Counted from the stretch's first letter, positions 1-9,508 are shown. The stretch is 64,000 nucleotides of DNA from Buttiauxella sp049686335 (GCF_049686335.1 NZ_JBAVHX010000004.1:824548-888547), one strand, 5' to 3'. Made by a program: numbers and translations. The notes: generated by a model not told the origin, from the letters alone.

Positions 1-22
1 AGGATAATAATAAGGATCTACC

Positions 23-1024
23 GTGATTGATTTGCGCAGCGATACAGTAACCCGCCCGAGCGAAGAAATGCTCAAACGTATGATGGCCGCACCGACGGGT
101 GATGACGTCTACGGTGATGACCCAACGGTTAATGAGCTTCAGGAATATGCTGCGAAAATCAGCGGCAAAGAAGCAGCGTTATTCCTGCCAACTGGCACTC
201 AGGCAAACCTGGTCGCACTGCTTAGCCACTGTGAACGCGGTGAGGAATATATTGTCGGACAACTGGCCCACAATTATCTGTATGAAGCCGGTGGTGCTGC
301 GGTATTAGGCAGTATTCAGCCGCAGCCTATCGACGCCAGTCCGGACGGTTCGTTACCGCTCGATAAAGTCGCCGCGAAAATCAAACCTGATGATATTCAC
401 TTTGCGCGCACCAAACTGCTTAGTCTGGAAAACACCCATAACGGCAAAGTCCTGCCGCGTGAATATCTTCAGCAAGCCTGGGATTTTAGCCGCAACCACA
501 ATCTGGCGCTGCATGTTGACGGCGCGCGTATCTTCAATGCCGTGGTGGCGTATGGCTGCACCCTCGAAGAAGTAGTGCGCTACTGCGATACCTTTACGAT
601 TTGCCTCTCAAAAGGGCTGGGTACGCCGGTGGGTTCACTGTTAGTCGGCAGCCGCGAATACATCAAGCGAGCGACTCGCTGGCGTAAAATGGTCGGTGGT
701 GGAATGCGTCAGGCCGGTATTCTCGCAGCGGCAGGTTTGTACGCCCTTGAGAATAACGTTCAGCGCCTGCAAACCGACCATGACAACGCCCACTGGCTGG
801 CTGGCGAACTGCGCGAAATTGGTGTGGATGTGACCCGTCAGGATACCAATATGGTGTTTGTGCGCGTCCCGGTTGAACAAGCTGAAAGCCTCGGCAAATT
901 CATGAAAGAACGCGGTATTTTAATGAGCGCTGGGCCAGTCACTCGTTTGGTGATTCACCTTGATGTCAACCGCCAACAGCTGGCCGAAGTGGTTTCTCAC
1001 TGGCAGGCATTTTTACAGCGCTAA
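23..1024 (+). CDS. ltaE: Low-specificity L-threonine aldolase
   Basis: PLP enzyme that cleaves L-threonine and L-allo-threonine to glycine and acetaldehyde in the cytoplasm. The 333-residue length equals E. coli LtaE and the sequence is collinear with it throughout. The Schiff-base lysine lies in SKGLGTPVGS (K197), the PLP aspartate in HVDGAR (D166), and the active-site His in AHNY (H83). Translation starts at GTG with a weak purine-rich site (aagga) upstream; no earlier in-frame start fits the family. It is followed after 16 nt by ybjT on the same strand, as in K-12, so the two may be cotranscribed. The assignment is secure; the physiological substrate in vivo is less so. Confidence 0.96.
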   Translation: MIDLRSDTVTRPSEEMLKRMMAAPTGDDVYGDDPTVNELQEYAAKISGKEAALFLPTGTQANLVALLSHCERGEEYIVGQLAHNYLYEAGGAAVLGSIQPQPIDASPDGSLPLDKVAAKIKPDDIHFARTKLLSLENTHNGKVLPREYLQQAWDFSRNHNLALHVDGARIFNAVVAYGCTLEEVVRYCDTFTICLSKGLGTPVGSLLVGSREYIKRATRWRKMVGGGMRQAGILAAAGLYALENNVQRLQTDHDNAHWLAGELREIGVDVTRQDTNMVFVRVPVEQAESLGKFMKERGILMSAGPVTRLVIHLDVNRQQLAEVVSHWQAFLQR

Positions 1025-1040
1025 TCAGGGGTCAAGGACG

Positions 1041-2489
1041 ATGACACAGCCACAAAATATTCTGGTGCTCGGCGCAAGCGGCTATATAGGGCAACATCTG
1101 GTGCCGCAACTTGCCCAAGCCGGGCATCATGTCACCGCCGCAGCAAGGCGGGTTGAGTGGCTGGAGAAACAACCCTGGGACTCTGTCGTCTGTCGGCACG
1201 TCGATTTGCAATGGCCCGAGACGCTCCCGGCACTGCTGGAAAATGTCGATACGCTTTATTATCTGGTGCACAGCATGGGTGACGGGGCGGATTTCGTCGC
1301 CCATGAACGCCAGACCGCGCTTAATTTGCGCGACGCATTACGTGCGCATCCGGTAAAACAGCTGATTTTTCTTAGCTCGCTGCAAGCCGCCGAAGGTGAT
1401 GGGGACTCTGAGCATCTGCGTGCCCGCCAGCTGACAGCCGATATTTTACGTGATGCGGCCGTACCGGTGACGGAAGTGCGTGCGGGGATTATTATCGGTG
1501 CGGGTTCAGCCGCTTTCGAAGTAATGCGCGACATGGTCTATAACCTTCCGGTGCTCACGCCACCGCGCTGGGTTCGTTCGCGCACCACGCCGATTGCATT
1601 AGAAAATTTACTGCATTATTTAGTCGAACTGCTAAATCATCCATCGCAGGAAAACCGCGTTTTTGAAGCCGCCGGGCCTGAAGTGCTGAGCTACCAGCAG
1701 CAGTTCGAGCGTTTTATGGCGATCAGCGGCAAACGCCGTCCTTTAATCCCCGTTCCGCTGCCGACCAGTTGGATCTCCGTGTGGTTTCTCAACATGATCA
1801 CCTCGGTGCCCCCCACTATTGCTAAGGCGCTGATCCAGGGGTTGAAACACGATCTTTTGGCGGACGATCGCGCATTACGCGCGTTGATCCCGCAGCAACT
1901 GTTGAACTTTGATGACGCGGTCCGTGCGACCCTTGCTGACGAGAACAAGCTCGCAAACTCGCAAGACTGGGGTTACGACGCTCAGGCATTTGCTCGCTGG
2001 CGACCGGAGTATGGTTATTTCCCGAAGCAAGCGGGTTGTACGCTGAAGACATCTGCTGAACTGGTCGACTTATGGCGAGTGGTGAATCAGGTTGGCGGCA
2101 AAGAGGGCTATTTCTTCGGCAATATTTTGTGGAAAACCCGTGGCTTAATGGACTTGTTAGTCGGGCATAAACTGGCGAAAGGCCGACCGGCGCGCGACAT
2201 GCTGGAGGTGGGCGATCAAGTCGATAGCTGGAAAGTGATTATTGTCGACCCGCAAAAAGAGCTGACGCTGTTATTTGGTATGAAAGCGCCAGGGCTGGGT
2301 CGGCTTTCGTTCACTTTGCGTGACCATGGTAAGCATCGCACGCTGGATGTTCGCGCCTGGTGGCATCCACATGGAACCGCAGGTTTATTCTACTGGTTAG
2401 TCATGATTCCCGCGCATCTGTTCATTTTCCGGGGAATGGCCCGAAGGATTTGCCAGGTTTCCGAACAATTGTCACATAAAGTCCGTTAA
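1041..2489 (+). CDS. ybjT: NAD(P)-binding SDR-like protein YbjT
   Basis: Atypical short-chain dehydrogenase-type protein of 482 residues. The N-terminal Rossmann motif GASGYIG is at residues 11-17, and a C-terminal DUF2867-like half with Trp-rich stretches ends in a hydrophobic segment (LFYWLVMIPAHLFIF) that suggests membrane association. The chosen ATG has the ribosome site aaggac directly upstream; an earlier in-frame start at 960 would overlap ltaE and adds a tail unlike the family. No substrate is known for the E. coli homologue, so a nucleotide-sugar or quinone-linked role would be a guess. It sits between ltaE and ybjS in the K-12 order. Confidence 0.9.
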   Translation: MTQPQNILVLGASGYIGQHLVPQLAQAGHHVTAAARRVEWLEKQPWDSVVCRHVDLQWPETLPALLENVDTLYYLVHSMGDGADFVAHERQTALNLRDALRAHPVKQLIFLSSLQAAEGDGDSEHLRARQLTADILRDAAVPVTEVRAGIIIGAGSAAFEVMRDMVYNLPVLTPPRWVRSRTTPIALENLLHYLVELLNHPSQENRVFEAAGPEVLSYQQQFERFMAISGKRRPLIPVPLPTSWISVWFLNMITSVPPTIAKALIQGLKHDLLADDRALRALIPQQLLNFDDAVRATLADENKLANSQDWGYDAQAFARWRPEYGYFPKQAGCTLKTSAELVDLWRVVNQVGGKEGYFFGNILWKTRGLMDLLVGHKLAKGRPARDMLEVGDQVDSWKVIIVDPQKELTLLFGMKAPGLGRLSFTLRDHGKHRTLDVRAWWHPHGTAGLFYWLVMIPAHLFIFRGMARRICQVSEQLSHKVR

Positions 2490-2581
2490 GTTCTCCTAAT
2501 CTTTAGCATTCCCCATTGCAAGCGCTGCCATTTCACGGAAAAATGCGCAGCGTAAATCTCAATTACCATGAGTTGGTCTAC

Positions 2582-3592
2582 ATGAAGGTACTGGTAACGG
2601 GCGCCACCAGCGGTTTAGGCCGAAACGCGGTCGAATTTCTTCGCGCGAAAGGCATCAGTGTTCGGGCTACCGGGCGCAATGAAGCCATGGGCAAACTGCT
2701 GGAAAAAATGGGTGCGGAGTTTATTCGCGCTGACCTTACCGAATTGGTTTCCTCGCAGGCCAAGGTATTGCTGGCGGATGTCGATACACTTTGGCATTGC
2801 TCGAGCTTCACCTCGCCGTGGGGCACTCAGGAAGCGTTCGATCTCGCTAACGTCCGTGCAACCCGTCGCTTAGGCGAATGGGCCGTTGCCTGGGGCGTAC
2901 GTAACTTCGTGCATATCTCCTCGCCATCGCTCTACTTTGATTATCACCATCATCGTAATATCAGCGAAGATTTCCGCCCTGTGCGCTTTGCCAATGAATT
3001 TGCCCGCAGCAAAGCCGCCAGCGAAGAAGTGATTCAGCTGTTAGCACAGTCAAACCCGCACACACGCTTTACCATTCTGCGTCCGCAAAGTTTGTTTGGC
3101 CCGCATGATAAAGTGTTTTTCCCGCGCCTGGTGCAGATGATGCGCCATTATGGCAGCGTTTTGTTGCCACGCGGCGGCGAAGCGATGGTCGATATGACTT
3201 ATCTTGAGAATGCGGTGCATGCGATGTGGCTCGCCACTGAGCGTTGCGAAACGTTGCCTTCAGGGCGCGCGTATAACATCACCAATATGGAAGCTCGCCC
3301 GCTACGCGTGATCGTGCAAAAGCTGATTGATGATTTAGAGATCAAATGTCGCATTCGCTCCGTTCCCTATCCGATGCTGGATATGATCGCCCGCAGCATG
3401 GAGCGTTTTGGTAATAAATCGGCCAAAGAACCTGTGTTGACGCATTACGGGGTATCGAAACTCAACTTTGATCTCACGCTTGATACCACGCGCGCTGAAA
3501 CAGAATTAGGTTATCAGCCGATTGTGACGCTGGATGAAGGCATACGTCGTACCGCTCTCTGGTTGCGTGATCACGGTACATTGCTTCGTTAA
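2582..3592 (+). CDS. ybjS: Extended SDR family NAD(P)-dependent oxidoreductase/epimerase YbjS
   Basis: Protein of 336 residues with the Rossmann glycine motif GATSGLG at residues 7-13, typical of extended SDRs (epimerase/3-beta-HSD-like). It matches E. coli YbjS from MKVLVTGATSGLG to the end, so I chose the ATG at 2582 rather than the upstream in-frame ATGs at 2516 and 2543. The region FANEFARSKAASEE probably carries the SDR lysine. Substrate unknown. It follows ybjT in the same direction (about 90 nt gap) and converges on amiD. Confidence 0.9.
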   Translation: MKVLVTGATSGLGRNAVEFLRAKGISVRATGRNEAMGKLLEKMGAEFIRADLTELVSSQAKVLLADVDTLWHCSSFTSPWGTQEAFDLANVRATRRLGEWAVAWGVRNFVHISSPSLYFDYHHHRNISEDFRPVRFANEFARSKAASEEVIQLLAQSNPHTRFTILRPQSLFGPHDKVFFPRLVQMMRHYGSVLLPRGGEAMVDMTYLENAVHAMWLATERCETLPSGRAYNITNMEARPLRVIVQKLIDDLEIKCRIRSVPYPMLDMIARSMERFGNKSAKEPVLTHYGVSKLNFDLTLDTTRAETELGYQPIVTLDEGIRRTALWLRDHGTLLR

Positions 3593-3601
3593 TTACGCCG
3601 T

Positions 3602-4447
3602 CTAGCTTTGCCCGTATTTTTCGAGCAACGCTTCAGCGATAGCTTCAGTTTGTGCATCCGGCAGGCCAGAATATTCGTTGGGACGGAAGTGCATCTGGAA
3701 AGCCTGAATCACCCTCTGTTGCTGCGCTGGCGTCATTTCAGGCGTCACCTGATACCCATAACGCGATAGTAAATTGAGCAAACCCCGCTTATCCACAGGT
3801 TGGTATGGACCACGGCCATTCAGATAAAAGGCCACTCTGTTGGCATCCGGCCAGGCACCAATGCCCTGCTGCGCCAGTTGCTCCCAGGGGAATAACGGAC
3901 CCGGGTCGACTTTACGTTGCGGGGCAATATCCGCATGTGCGACCACGTTCTGCGGCTTGATTTGATAACGAGCGATGATAACTTTCACCAGCTTCTCTAG
4001 CACTGAAATTTGTGCCGCGTTGAACGGGTAAAACTGGTTAACGCGCCCGATGCGGGTAAACCCTTTATTTTCCAGTTCGATACCAATCGACGTGTCATTG
4101 ATGCGTGTCGCACCACCCCAGAAACTCACTCCAGCATGCCACGCCAGTTCACTTTCAGGCACCAGTTGCCAGATAACCGGCTTGCCGCCAGATATCGGTG
4201 GCGTATCGGGTATCAGATAATGTGAACTGACATTTTTGTCAGTTAAAGTGGATAACGAACCGGTAAAATCATCGGCGGTGTAGTGAATAACTAACACTTT
4301 CACGCGCGGATACGCGGCCTGTGCAGCGTGTTGGGTATCGACGATATAATCGCCTTTATCGATAATGCGTTTATCGACAACCTCAGGCTTACTGGCGCAC
4401 CCCGTCAATAACGCCGCGATTAAAAATGTGGCTAAACGGCCCTTCAT
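3602..4447 (-). CDS. amiD: N-acetylmuramoyl-L-alanine amidase AmiD (outer-membrane lipoprotein)
   Basis: Zinc amidase that cleaves between MurNAc and the stem peptide of murein fragments, including anhydro-muropeptides. The 281-residue protein has a lipoprotein signal (FLIAALLTGC, lipidated Cys17), then an amidase_2 domain with zinc ligands in VLVIHYT and VVAHADIAP and the DPGPLFPW motif. A C-terminal peptidoglycan-binding-like helical domain follows. The residue after the lipid Cys is Ala, not Asp, consistent with outer-membrane sorting. Its ATG overlaps the ybjQ stop (ATGA, 4444-4447), so the two are translationally coupled, ybjQ first. Confidence 0.95.
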   Translation of the reverse strand: MKGRLATFLIAALLTGCASKPEVVDKRIIDKGDYIVDTQHAAQAAYPRVKVLVIHYTADDFTGSLSTLTDKNVSSHYLIPDTPPISGGKPVIWQLVPESELAWHAGVSFWGGATRINDTSIGIELENKGFTRIGRVNQFYPFNAAQISVLEKLVKVIIARYQIKPQNVVAHADIAPQRKVDPGPLFPWEQLAQQGIGAWPDANRVAFYLNGRGPYQPVDKRGLLNLLSRYGYQVTPEMTPAQQQRVIQAFQMHFRPNEYSGLPDAQTEAIAEALLEKYGQS

Positions 4448-4767
4448 CGACGCGTTTTTACCGCAGTACCGGTGACACTCACCATCAGCATGCTCCCTTC
4501 CTTGCCCACGGTTTCGTAATCAATATCGATACCGACCACGGCATTGGCGCCCAAACCTTCAGCTTGTTCCTGCAATTCTTTAAACGCTATCTCGCGCGCT
4601 TTACGTAATTCTTTTTCGTATGCACCGGAACGGCCACCGACGATATCGCGCACCCCGGCAAAAAAGTCGCGAAAAATATTGGCCCCCAGAATCGCCTCTC
4701 CTGTCACCACGCCACAATATTCAGTGATGCTCTGCCCTTCGAGCGTTGGGGTAGTTGTAAATTGCAT
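4444..4767 (-). CDS. ybjQ: YbjQ/UPF0145 family protein
   Basis: Small protein of 107 residues nearly collinear with E. coli YbjQ (UPF0145, DUF74). The family has a conserved glycine-rich core (GEAILGANIFRDFFAG, GANAVVGIDIDYE) and is thought to form a beta-rich oligomer; function unknown. I chose the internal ATG (MQFTTTPTLEG) because gaggag lies just upstream at 4774-4779 and E. coli starts there; the upstream ATG at 4794 would precede the ribosome site. First gene of the ybjQ-amiD pair. Confidence 0.92.
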   Translation of the reverse strand: MQFTTTPTLEGQSITEYCGVVTGEAILGANIFRDFFAGVRDIVGGRSGAYEKELRKAREIAFKELQEQAEGLGANAVVGIDIDYETVGKEGSMLMVSVTGTAVKTRR

Positions 4768-4874
4768 AAGCTTCTCCTCTCTTTGTATCAACATCTTAGC
4801 GCATTACCTGCCACGCATTTTGACAACGATACGCTATGCTAAGTTAGTCCTCCTGAGAAGATAAGGAAATAAAA

Positions 4875-5402
4875 ATGCGCAGCTCAGTTTTGGTTCTTCT
4901 TCCGTGCGCGATGTTACTCACGGCCTGTACTACCCCCGTCACGCCCGCTTTTAAAGATATTGGCGCCCGCAGCGGCCCTTGTATTGAAGGCGGCCCGGAT
5001 AGCGTGGCACAGAAATTTTATGATTATCAGATAAGCCATAAATCCCAGGGCAACAGCGCCATTACCGGCTTGCGTCCGTATATGAGTGATGCTCTGGCAC
5101 AGCAAATGCAAAAAGCCAGTACGTCGCCGAATGCGCAAAATGACTTTATGCGTAGCAACATGTTTACCAGCAACGCCGATGGCGCTGACAGTGCCACCGT
5201 GGCCTCGGCGTCAACCATTCCTAACACCGATGCGCGCAATATCCCACTGCGTGTAGACCTCACTAAAGGCAGTCAAAGCTGGCAAGATGAGGTGCTGATG
5301 ATCCGTGAAGGCCAGTGCTGGGCGGTCGATGACGTACGTTATCTGGGTGTAAATAGCCATGCACCTTCTGGCAGCCTGCGTCAGGCGATAGAAACCGAGT
5401 AA
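4875..5402 (+). CDS. ybjP: Putative lipoprotein YbjP
   Basis: Lipoprotein of 175 residues with signal LLPCAMLLTAC (lipidated Cys near residue 18) and a conserved C-terminal domain (VASASTIPNTDARNIPLRVDL, GQCWAVDDVRYLG) matching E. coli YbjP/DUF3828. Function unknown. ATG preceded by aaggaaat. Divergent from ybjQ and upstream of artP in the K-12 order. Confidence 0.9.
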   Translation: MRSSVLVLLPCAMLLTACTTPVTPAFKDIGARSGPCIEGGPDSVAQKFYDYQISHKSQGNSAITGLRPYMSDALAQQMQKASTSPNAQNDFMRSNMFTSNADGADSATVASASTIPNTDARNIPLRVDLTKGSQSWQDEVLMIREGQCWAVDDVRYLGVNSHAPSGSLRQAIETE

Positions 5403-5614
5403 TTTCCCCTGCGGGAGACGGATGGTAACCCTTGTAAATAGTCTGGAATTTTCTCATAACTCCGACATTTATTCTTGCCTCCCTCCCGCCTCGCTATTTT
5501 GTGCTACCTTTAATGCATGCGAGTAGTTATTTTTAGGTTTTAACGCACAAAGATTGCATAACTATTCTGTTAAAGGTACCCTTTGCGGCTTCAATTGCTA
5601 TTCAACTTATGCGC

Positions 5615-6343
5615 ATGAGTATTCAACTAAACGGCATTAATTGTTTTTACGGCGCACATCAAGCGCTGTTCGATATCACTCTTAGTTGCCCACAGGGCGA
5701 AACGCTAGTGCTGCTTGGTCCAAGCGGCGCAGGTAAAAGCTCGCTTCTGCGCGTACTCAATCTGCTTGAGATGCCGCGCTCTGGGCAACTCACCATTGCA
5801 GACAACCATTTCGATTTTGCAAAAGCGCCAGGCGACAAAGCCATCCGCGAACTGCGTCGCAATGTGGGTATGGTGTTCCAGCAATACAATCTTTGGCCTC
5901 ATCTCACTGTGCTGCAAAACCTGATGGAAGCGCCTTGCCGCGTCCTTGGGATCAGCAAAGATGAAGCACGCCTTCGTGCTGATAAACTGCTTGAGCGTTT
6001 ACGTCTGAAACCCTATCAGGACCGCTATCCGCTCCACCTTTCAGGTGGTCAGCAGCAGCGTGTCGCAATCGCCCGTGCATTGATGATGGAACCACAGATC
6101 CTGCTGTTTGATGAACCGACCGCAGCACTGGACCCAGAAATCACCGCGCAAATCGTCAGCATCATTCGTGAGTTGGCTGAAACCAACATCACGCAGGTCA
6201 TCGTTACCCACGAAGTGGAAGTTGCGCGTAAAACCGCAAGCCGCGTGGTTTACATGGAAAATGGCCACATCGTTGAACAAGGTGATGCGAGTTGCTTCGC
6301 AAAACCACAGACCGAAGCGTTTAAATTCTATCTGTCACACTGA
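5615..6343 (+). CDS. artP: Arginine ABC transporter ATPase ArtP
   Basis: Cytoplasmic ATPase driving arginine import through ArtQ/ArtM. The 242 residues match E. coli ArtP in length. Walker A GPSGAGKS is at 35-42, the signature is LSGGQQQR, and Walker B is LLFDEP. I chose the second ATG (MSIQLNG), which matches the family start; the ATG two codons earlier (5609) is an alternative. First gene of artPIQM. Confidence 0.96.
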   Translation: MSIQLNGINCFYGAHQALFDITLSCPQGETLVLLGPSGAGKSSLLRVLNLLEMPRSGQLTIADNHFDFAKAPGDKAIRELRRNVGMVFQQYNLWPHLTVLQNLMEAPCRVLGISKDEARLRADKLLERLRLKPYQDRYPLHLSGGQQQRVAIARALMMEPQILLFDEPTAALDPEITAQIVSIIRELAETNITQVIVTHEVEVARKTASRVVYMENGHIVEQGDASCFAKPQTEAFKFYLSH

Positions 6344-6362
6344 TGTATCCGGGAAAATAACC

Positions 6363-7094
6363 ATGAAAAAAGTTCTGCTTGCCACATTATTAGCCAGCCT
6401 GAGCCTTTCCGCGACGGCTGCACAAACTATTCGTTTTGCTACGGAAGCTTCTTACCCTCCGTTTGAATCTATGGATGCCAGCAATAAGATCGTGGGTTTT
6501 GACGTCGATTTGGCTAACGCGCTGTGTAAAGAGATTGATGCCACTTGCACCTTCTCTAACCAGTCTTTTGACAGCCTGATCCCAAGCCTGAAATTCCGTC
6601 GTATCGACGCAGTCATGGCCGGTATGGACATCACTCCTGAGCGTGAAAAACAAGTTCTGTTCAGCAACCCGTACTACGATAACTCTGCCCTGTTCGTTGG
6701 CCAGAAAGGCAAAGTTGCTGATATCGCGGCGCTGAAGGGCAAGAAAGTTGGCGTGCAGAACGGGACTACGCACCAGAAATTCATCATGGATAAACATCCA
6801 GAAATCACCACCGTTCCTTACGACAGCTACCAAAATGCCAAACTCGATCTGCAAAATGGTCGTATCGACGCAGTATTTGGTGACACCGCTGTAGTGACCG
6901 AGTGGCTGAAAGCAGAACCGAAACTGGGTGCTATCGGCGATAAAGTGACAGATAAAGGTTACTTCGGTACCGGTCTGGGCATCGCAGTCCGTCAGGGCAA
7001 CACTGATTTGCAGGCGAAGTTCAACACCGCGCTGGAAAAAGTGAAAAAAGATGGGATTTATCAGACCATCTACGAAAAATGGTTCCAGAAGTAA
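6363..7094 (+). CDS. artI: Periplasmic arginine-binding protein ArtI
   Basis: Periplasmic solute-binding protein of the polar amino acid family (SBP_bac_3), 243 residues as in E. coli ArtI. The signal peptide MKKVLLATLLASLSLSATAA precedes mature QTIRFATEASYPPFE. It delivers its ligand to ArtQM-ArtP. It is closely related to ArtJ at 8659, with shared motifs such as GFDVDLA, GMDITPER and NGTTHQKF, so the pair arose by duplication. It lies 19 nt after artP in the same operon. Confidence 0.95.
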   Translation: MKKVLLATLLASLSLSATAAQTIRFATEASYPPFESMDASNKIVGFDVDLANALCKEIDATCTFSNQSFDSLIPSLKFRRIDAVMAGMDITPEREKQVLFSNPYYDNSALFVGQKGKVADIAALKGKKVGVQNGTTHQKFIMDKHPEITTVPYDSYQNAKLDLQNGRIDAVFGDTAVVTEWLKAEPKLGAIGDKVTDKGYFGTGLGIAVRQGNTDLQAKFNTALEKVKKDGIYQTIYEKWFQK

Positions 7095-7099
7095 TCTGA

Positions 7100-7816
7100 A
7101 TGAACGAAATGTTTCCTTTAGCGAGCGCCGCCGGGATGACCGTCGGCCTTGCCGTTTGCGCGCTGGTAATCGGCCTGGCTCTGGCGATGATTTTCGCCGT
7201 GTGGGAGTCTGCGAAATGGCGTCCGATTGCCTGGCTGGGTTCAGCCGTGGTAACGGTGCTGCGCGGCCTGCCTGAAATTCTGGTGGTGCTGTTTATCTAT
7301 TTCGGCTCCTCACAGTTGCTGCTTATCCTCTCTGATGGTTTTGTGCTCAATCTCGGTTTTGCGCAAATTCCTGTTCAACTACAAATTGAGAATTTCGATG
7401 TCAGCCCGTTCTTGTGTGGGGTGATTGCGCTTTCCCTGCTCTACTCGGCTTATGCTTCGCAGACTTTGCGTGGCGCACTCAAAGCTGTGCCAATCGGGCA
7501 ATGGGAATCTGGCCAGGCGTTAGGTCTGTCGAAAGCTGCCATTTTCTTCCGTCTGGTGATGCCGCAAATGTGGCGCCACGCGCTGCCGGGATTAGGCAAC
7601 CAGTGGTTGGTTTTGCTGAAAGATACCGCGCTGGTTTCGCTGATTAGCGTCAATGATTTAATGTTGCAGACGAAAAGTATCGCCACCCGTACTCAGGAGC
7701 CGTTTACCTGGTATGTGGTTGCTGCCGCGATCTACCTCGTGATCACCCTCATCAGCCAGTACGTGCTCAATCGTATTGACCAGAGAGCGACACGTTTTGA
7801 ACGGAGACCCGGCTGA
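7100..7816 (+). CDS. artQ: Arginine ABC transporter permease ArtQ
   Basis: Inner-membrane permease of 238 residues with about five membrane segments and the EAA-loop region (GQWESGQALGLSKAAIFFRLVMPQ) that contacts the ATPase. Pairs with ArtM. Starts 5 nt after artI, and its TGA overlaps the ATG of artM by one base (TGATG), indicating translational coupling. Confidence 0.95.
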   Translation: MNEMFPLASAAGMTVGLAVCALVIGLALAMIFAVWESAKWRPIAWLGSAVVTVLRGLPEILVVLFIYFGSSQLLLILSDGFVLNLGFAQIPVQLQIENFDVSPFLCGVIALSLLYSAYASQTLRGALKAVPIGQWESGQALGLSKAAIFFRLVMPQMWRHALPGLGNQWLVLLKDTALVSLISVNDLMLQTKSIATRTQEPFTWYVVAAAIYLVITLISQYVLNRIDQRATRFERRPG

Positions 7817-8484
7817 TGCTTGAGTATTTACCGGAACTGTTTAAAGGCCTGCACACCAGCCTGACACTCACCGCGGCATCCATTGTGGTCGCGTTGATTT
7901 TATCGCTGTTTTTCACCATCGTTCTGACGCTGAAAACACCGGTACTGGTTTACATTGTTCGTGCCTACATCACCCTGTTTACCGGTACACCTTTGCTGGT
8001 GCAAATCTTCCTGATTTACTACGGCCCAGGTCAGTTCCCATCGATTCAGAACTACCCGGTTTTGTGGCACCTGCTTTCTGAGCCATGGTTATGTGCACTG
8101 ATTGCGCTGTCATTAAACAGTGCAGCCTACACCACACAACTGTTTTACGGTGCGATCCGCGCCATTCCTGATGGGCAATGGCAGTCATGCGGCGCACTTG
8201 GAATGAGCAAGAAAGACACCCTCGCGATTTTGCTGCCTTATGCATTTAAACGCGCGCTTTCTTCTTACTCGAACGAAGTAGTTTTAGTGTTTAAAAGTAC
8301 TTCTCTGGCGTACACCATTACGCTGATGGAAGTCATGGGCCACGGGCAGTTGCTGTACGGCCGCACTTACGATGTGATGGTGTTCGGGGCGGCAGGTTTG
8401 GTTTATCTGGTGGTTAACGGATTACTGACGCTGTTAATGCGTGTGATAGAGCGGCGGGCGCTGGCATTCGAACGCCGTAATTAA
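7816..8484 (+). CDS. artM: Arginine ABC transporter permease ArtM
   Basis: Second inner-membrane permease subunit, 222 residues like E. coli ArtM. The EAA-type loop GQWQSCGALGMSKKDTLAILLP is visible. Last gene of artPIQM; a strong intrinsic terminator follows at 8517-8541, separating it from artJ. Confidence 0.95.
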   Translation: MLEYLPELFKGLHTSLTLTAASIVVALILSLFFTIVLTLKTPVLVYIVRAYITLFTGTPLLVQIFLIYYGPGQFPSIQNYPVLWHLLSEPWLCALIALSLNSAAYTTQLFYGAIRAIPDGQWQSCGALGMSKKDTLAILLPYAFKRALSSYSNEVVLVFKSTSLAYTITLMEVMGHGQLLYGRTYDVMVFGAAGLVYLVVNGLLTLLMRVIERRALAFERRN

Positions 8485-8516
8485 GGCATCGTTAAGGCTG
8501 TACTAATCACTCAAAC

Positions 8517-8541
8517 AGGCGGGGACTTCCCCGCCTTTTTT
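8517..8541 (+). terminator. Intrinsic terminator of artPIQM
   Basis: Perfect 8-bp stem (aggcgggg / ccccgcct) with a 4-nt loop followed by six T residues, 33 nt after the artM stop. Confidence 0.9.
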
Positions 8542-8550
8542 ACACCCAAA

Positions 8551-8589
8551 TAAATATAACTATACATTTTATTTGCATATAAATTCATT
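8551..8589 (+). promoter_or_regulatory. Tandem ARG boxes (ArgR operator) of artJ
   Basis: The 18-mer at 8572-8589 (tttgcatataaattcatt) fits the ARG box WNTGAATWWWWATTCANW with one mismatch. A poorer copy lies at 8551-8568, separated by the 3 bp usual between paired ARG boxes. Known: artJ of E. coli is repressed by ArgR with arginine. Inferred: the same here, with the boxes over the promoter about 70-110 nt before the start codon. No comparable pair is seen before artP. Confidence 0.75.
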
Positions 8590-8658
8590 TGCTGGCATGA
8601 TTTTTTGACGCCGGGAAACGGTGAAAACTATAAAACACGACAGACGGGAGCAACACAC

Positions 8659-9390
8659 ATGAAGAAGTTTATTTTGGCCGCTATGTTCGCTACAGCCGCA
8701 TTCAGCGCGGCCGCAGCCGACAAAATCAACTTTGGTTCTTCGGCGACTTATCCGCCATTTGAATCGCTTGACGCCAGTAATCAGATTGTCGGTTTTGATA
8801 TCGATTTGGCTAAAGCTTTATGCAAACAAATGCAGGCTGAATGCACATTCACCAACCACGCCTTTGACAGCCTGATCCCGTCGCTAAAATTCCGCAAATA
8901 TGACGCGGTAATTTCAGGCATGGATATTACGCCTGAACGTAGCAAACAAGTTTCCTTCACCACGCCGTACTACGCTAATTCAGCGGTAGTGATTGCCAAA
9001 AAAGGTGCGTTCACATCTTTTGACGAACTTAAAGGCAAACGGATTGGCATGGAAAATGGCACCACCCACCAGAAATATCTCCAGGATAAGCATCCGGAAA
9101 TTAAAACGGTGTCATACGATAGCTATCAGAATGCAATTATCGACCTGAAAAATGGCCGTATTGATGGCGTATTTGGTGACACTGCAGTGGTGAATGAATG
9201 GCTGAAAACCAACCCGCAATTAAGCACAGTTGGCGAGCACGTGACTGATGCAGAATACTTTGGAACGGGGTTGGGTATTGCGGTGCGTCCGGATAATCAG
9301 GCGCTGTTAACCAAACTGAATGCTGCGCTGGCGGCAATTAAAGCTGACGGGACGTATCAGAAAATTAGTGACCAGTGGTTCCCACAGTAA
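8659..9390 (+). CDS. artJ: Periplasmic arginine-binding protein ArtJ
   Basis: High-affinity arginine-binding protein feeding ArtQMP; 243 residues, signal peptide MKKFILAAMFATAAFSAAAA. Collinear with ArtI upstream and with E. coli ArtJ. I chose the ATG at 8659 (gggag upstream) over 8605, which would extend ahead of the signal peptide. Separate transcription unit with its own ARG boxes, followed by a palindromic repeat element. Confidence 0.95.
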   Translation: MKKFILAAMFATAAFSAAAADKINFGSSATYPPFESLDASNQIVGFDIDLAKALCKQMQAECTFTNHAFDSLIPSLKFRKYDAVISGMDITPERSKQVSFTTPYYANSAVVIAKKGAFTSFDELKGKRIGMENGTTHQKYLQDKHPEIKTVSYDSYQNAIIDLKNGRIDGVFGDTAVVNEWLKTNPQLSTVGEHVTDAEYFGTGLGIAVRPDNQALLTKLNAALAAIKADGTYQKISDQWFPQ

Positions 9391-9407
9391 CTATTTTCTA
9401 AATCAGG

Positions 9408-9507
9408 ATGCCCTCACCCCGGCCCTCTCCCACAGGAGAGGGAGAAAACCTTAGGACATTACCGGACAATCCCCTCTCCCTGGGGAGAGGGTTAGGGTGA
9501 GGGGGAA
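9408..9507. repeat. Imperfect palindromic 'CCCTCACCC...CCCTCTCCC' repeat element
   Basis: About 100 bp between the convergent artJ and rlmC. The left arm (ccctcaccccggccctctccc) is answered by an inverse right arm (ggggagagggttagggtgaggg), each with its own small hairpin (ctctcccacaggagag; cccctctccctggggagaggg). It belongs to the same family as the tandem array at 43864-44070. Such GA/TC palindromes are common dispersed intergenic repeats in enterobacteria; here it may act as a 3'-end structure for both genes. Confidence 0.75.
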
Positions 9508-9508
9508 A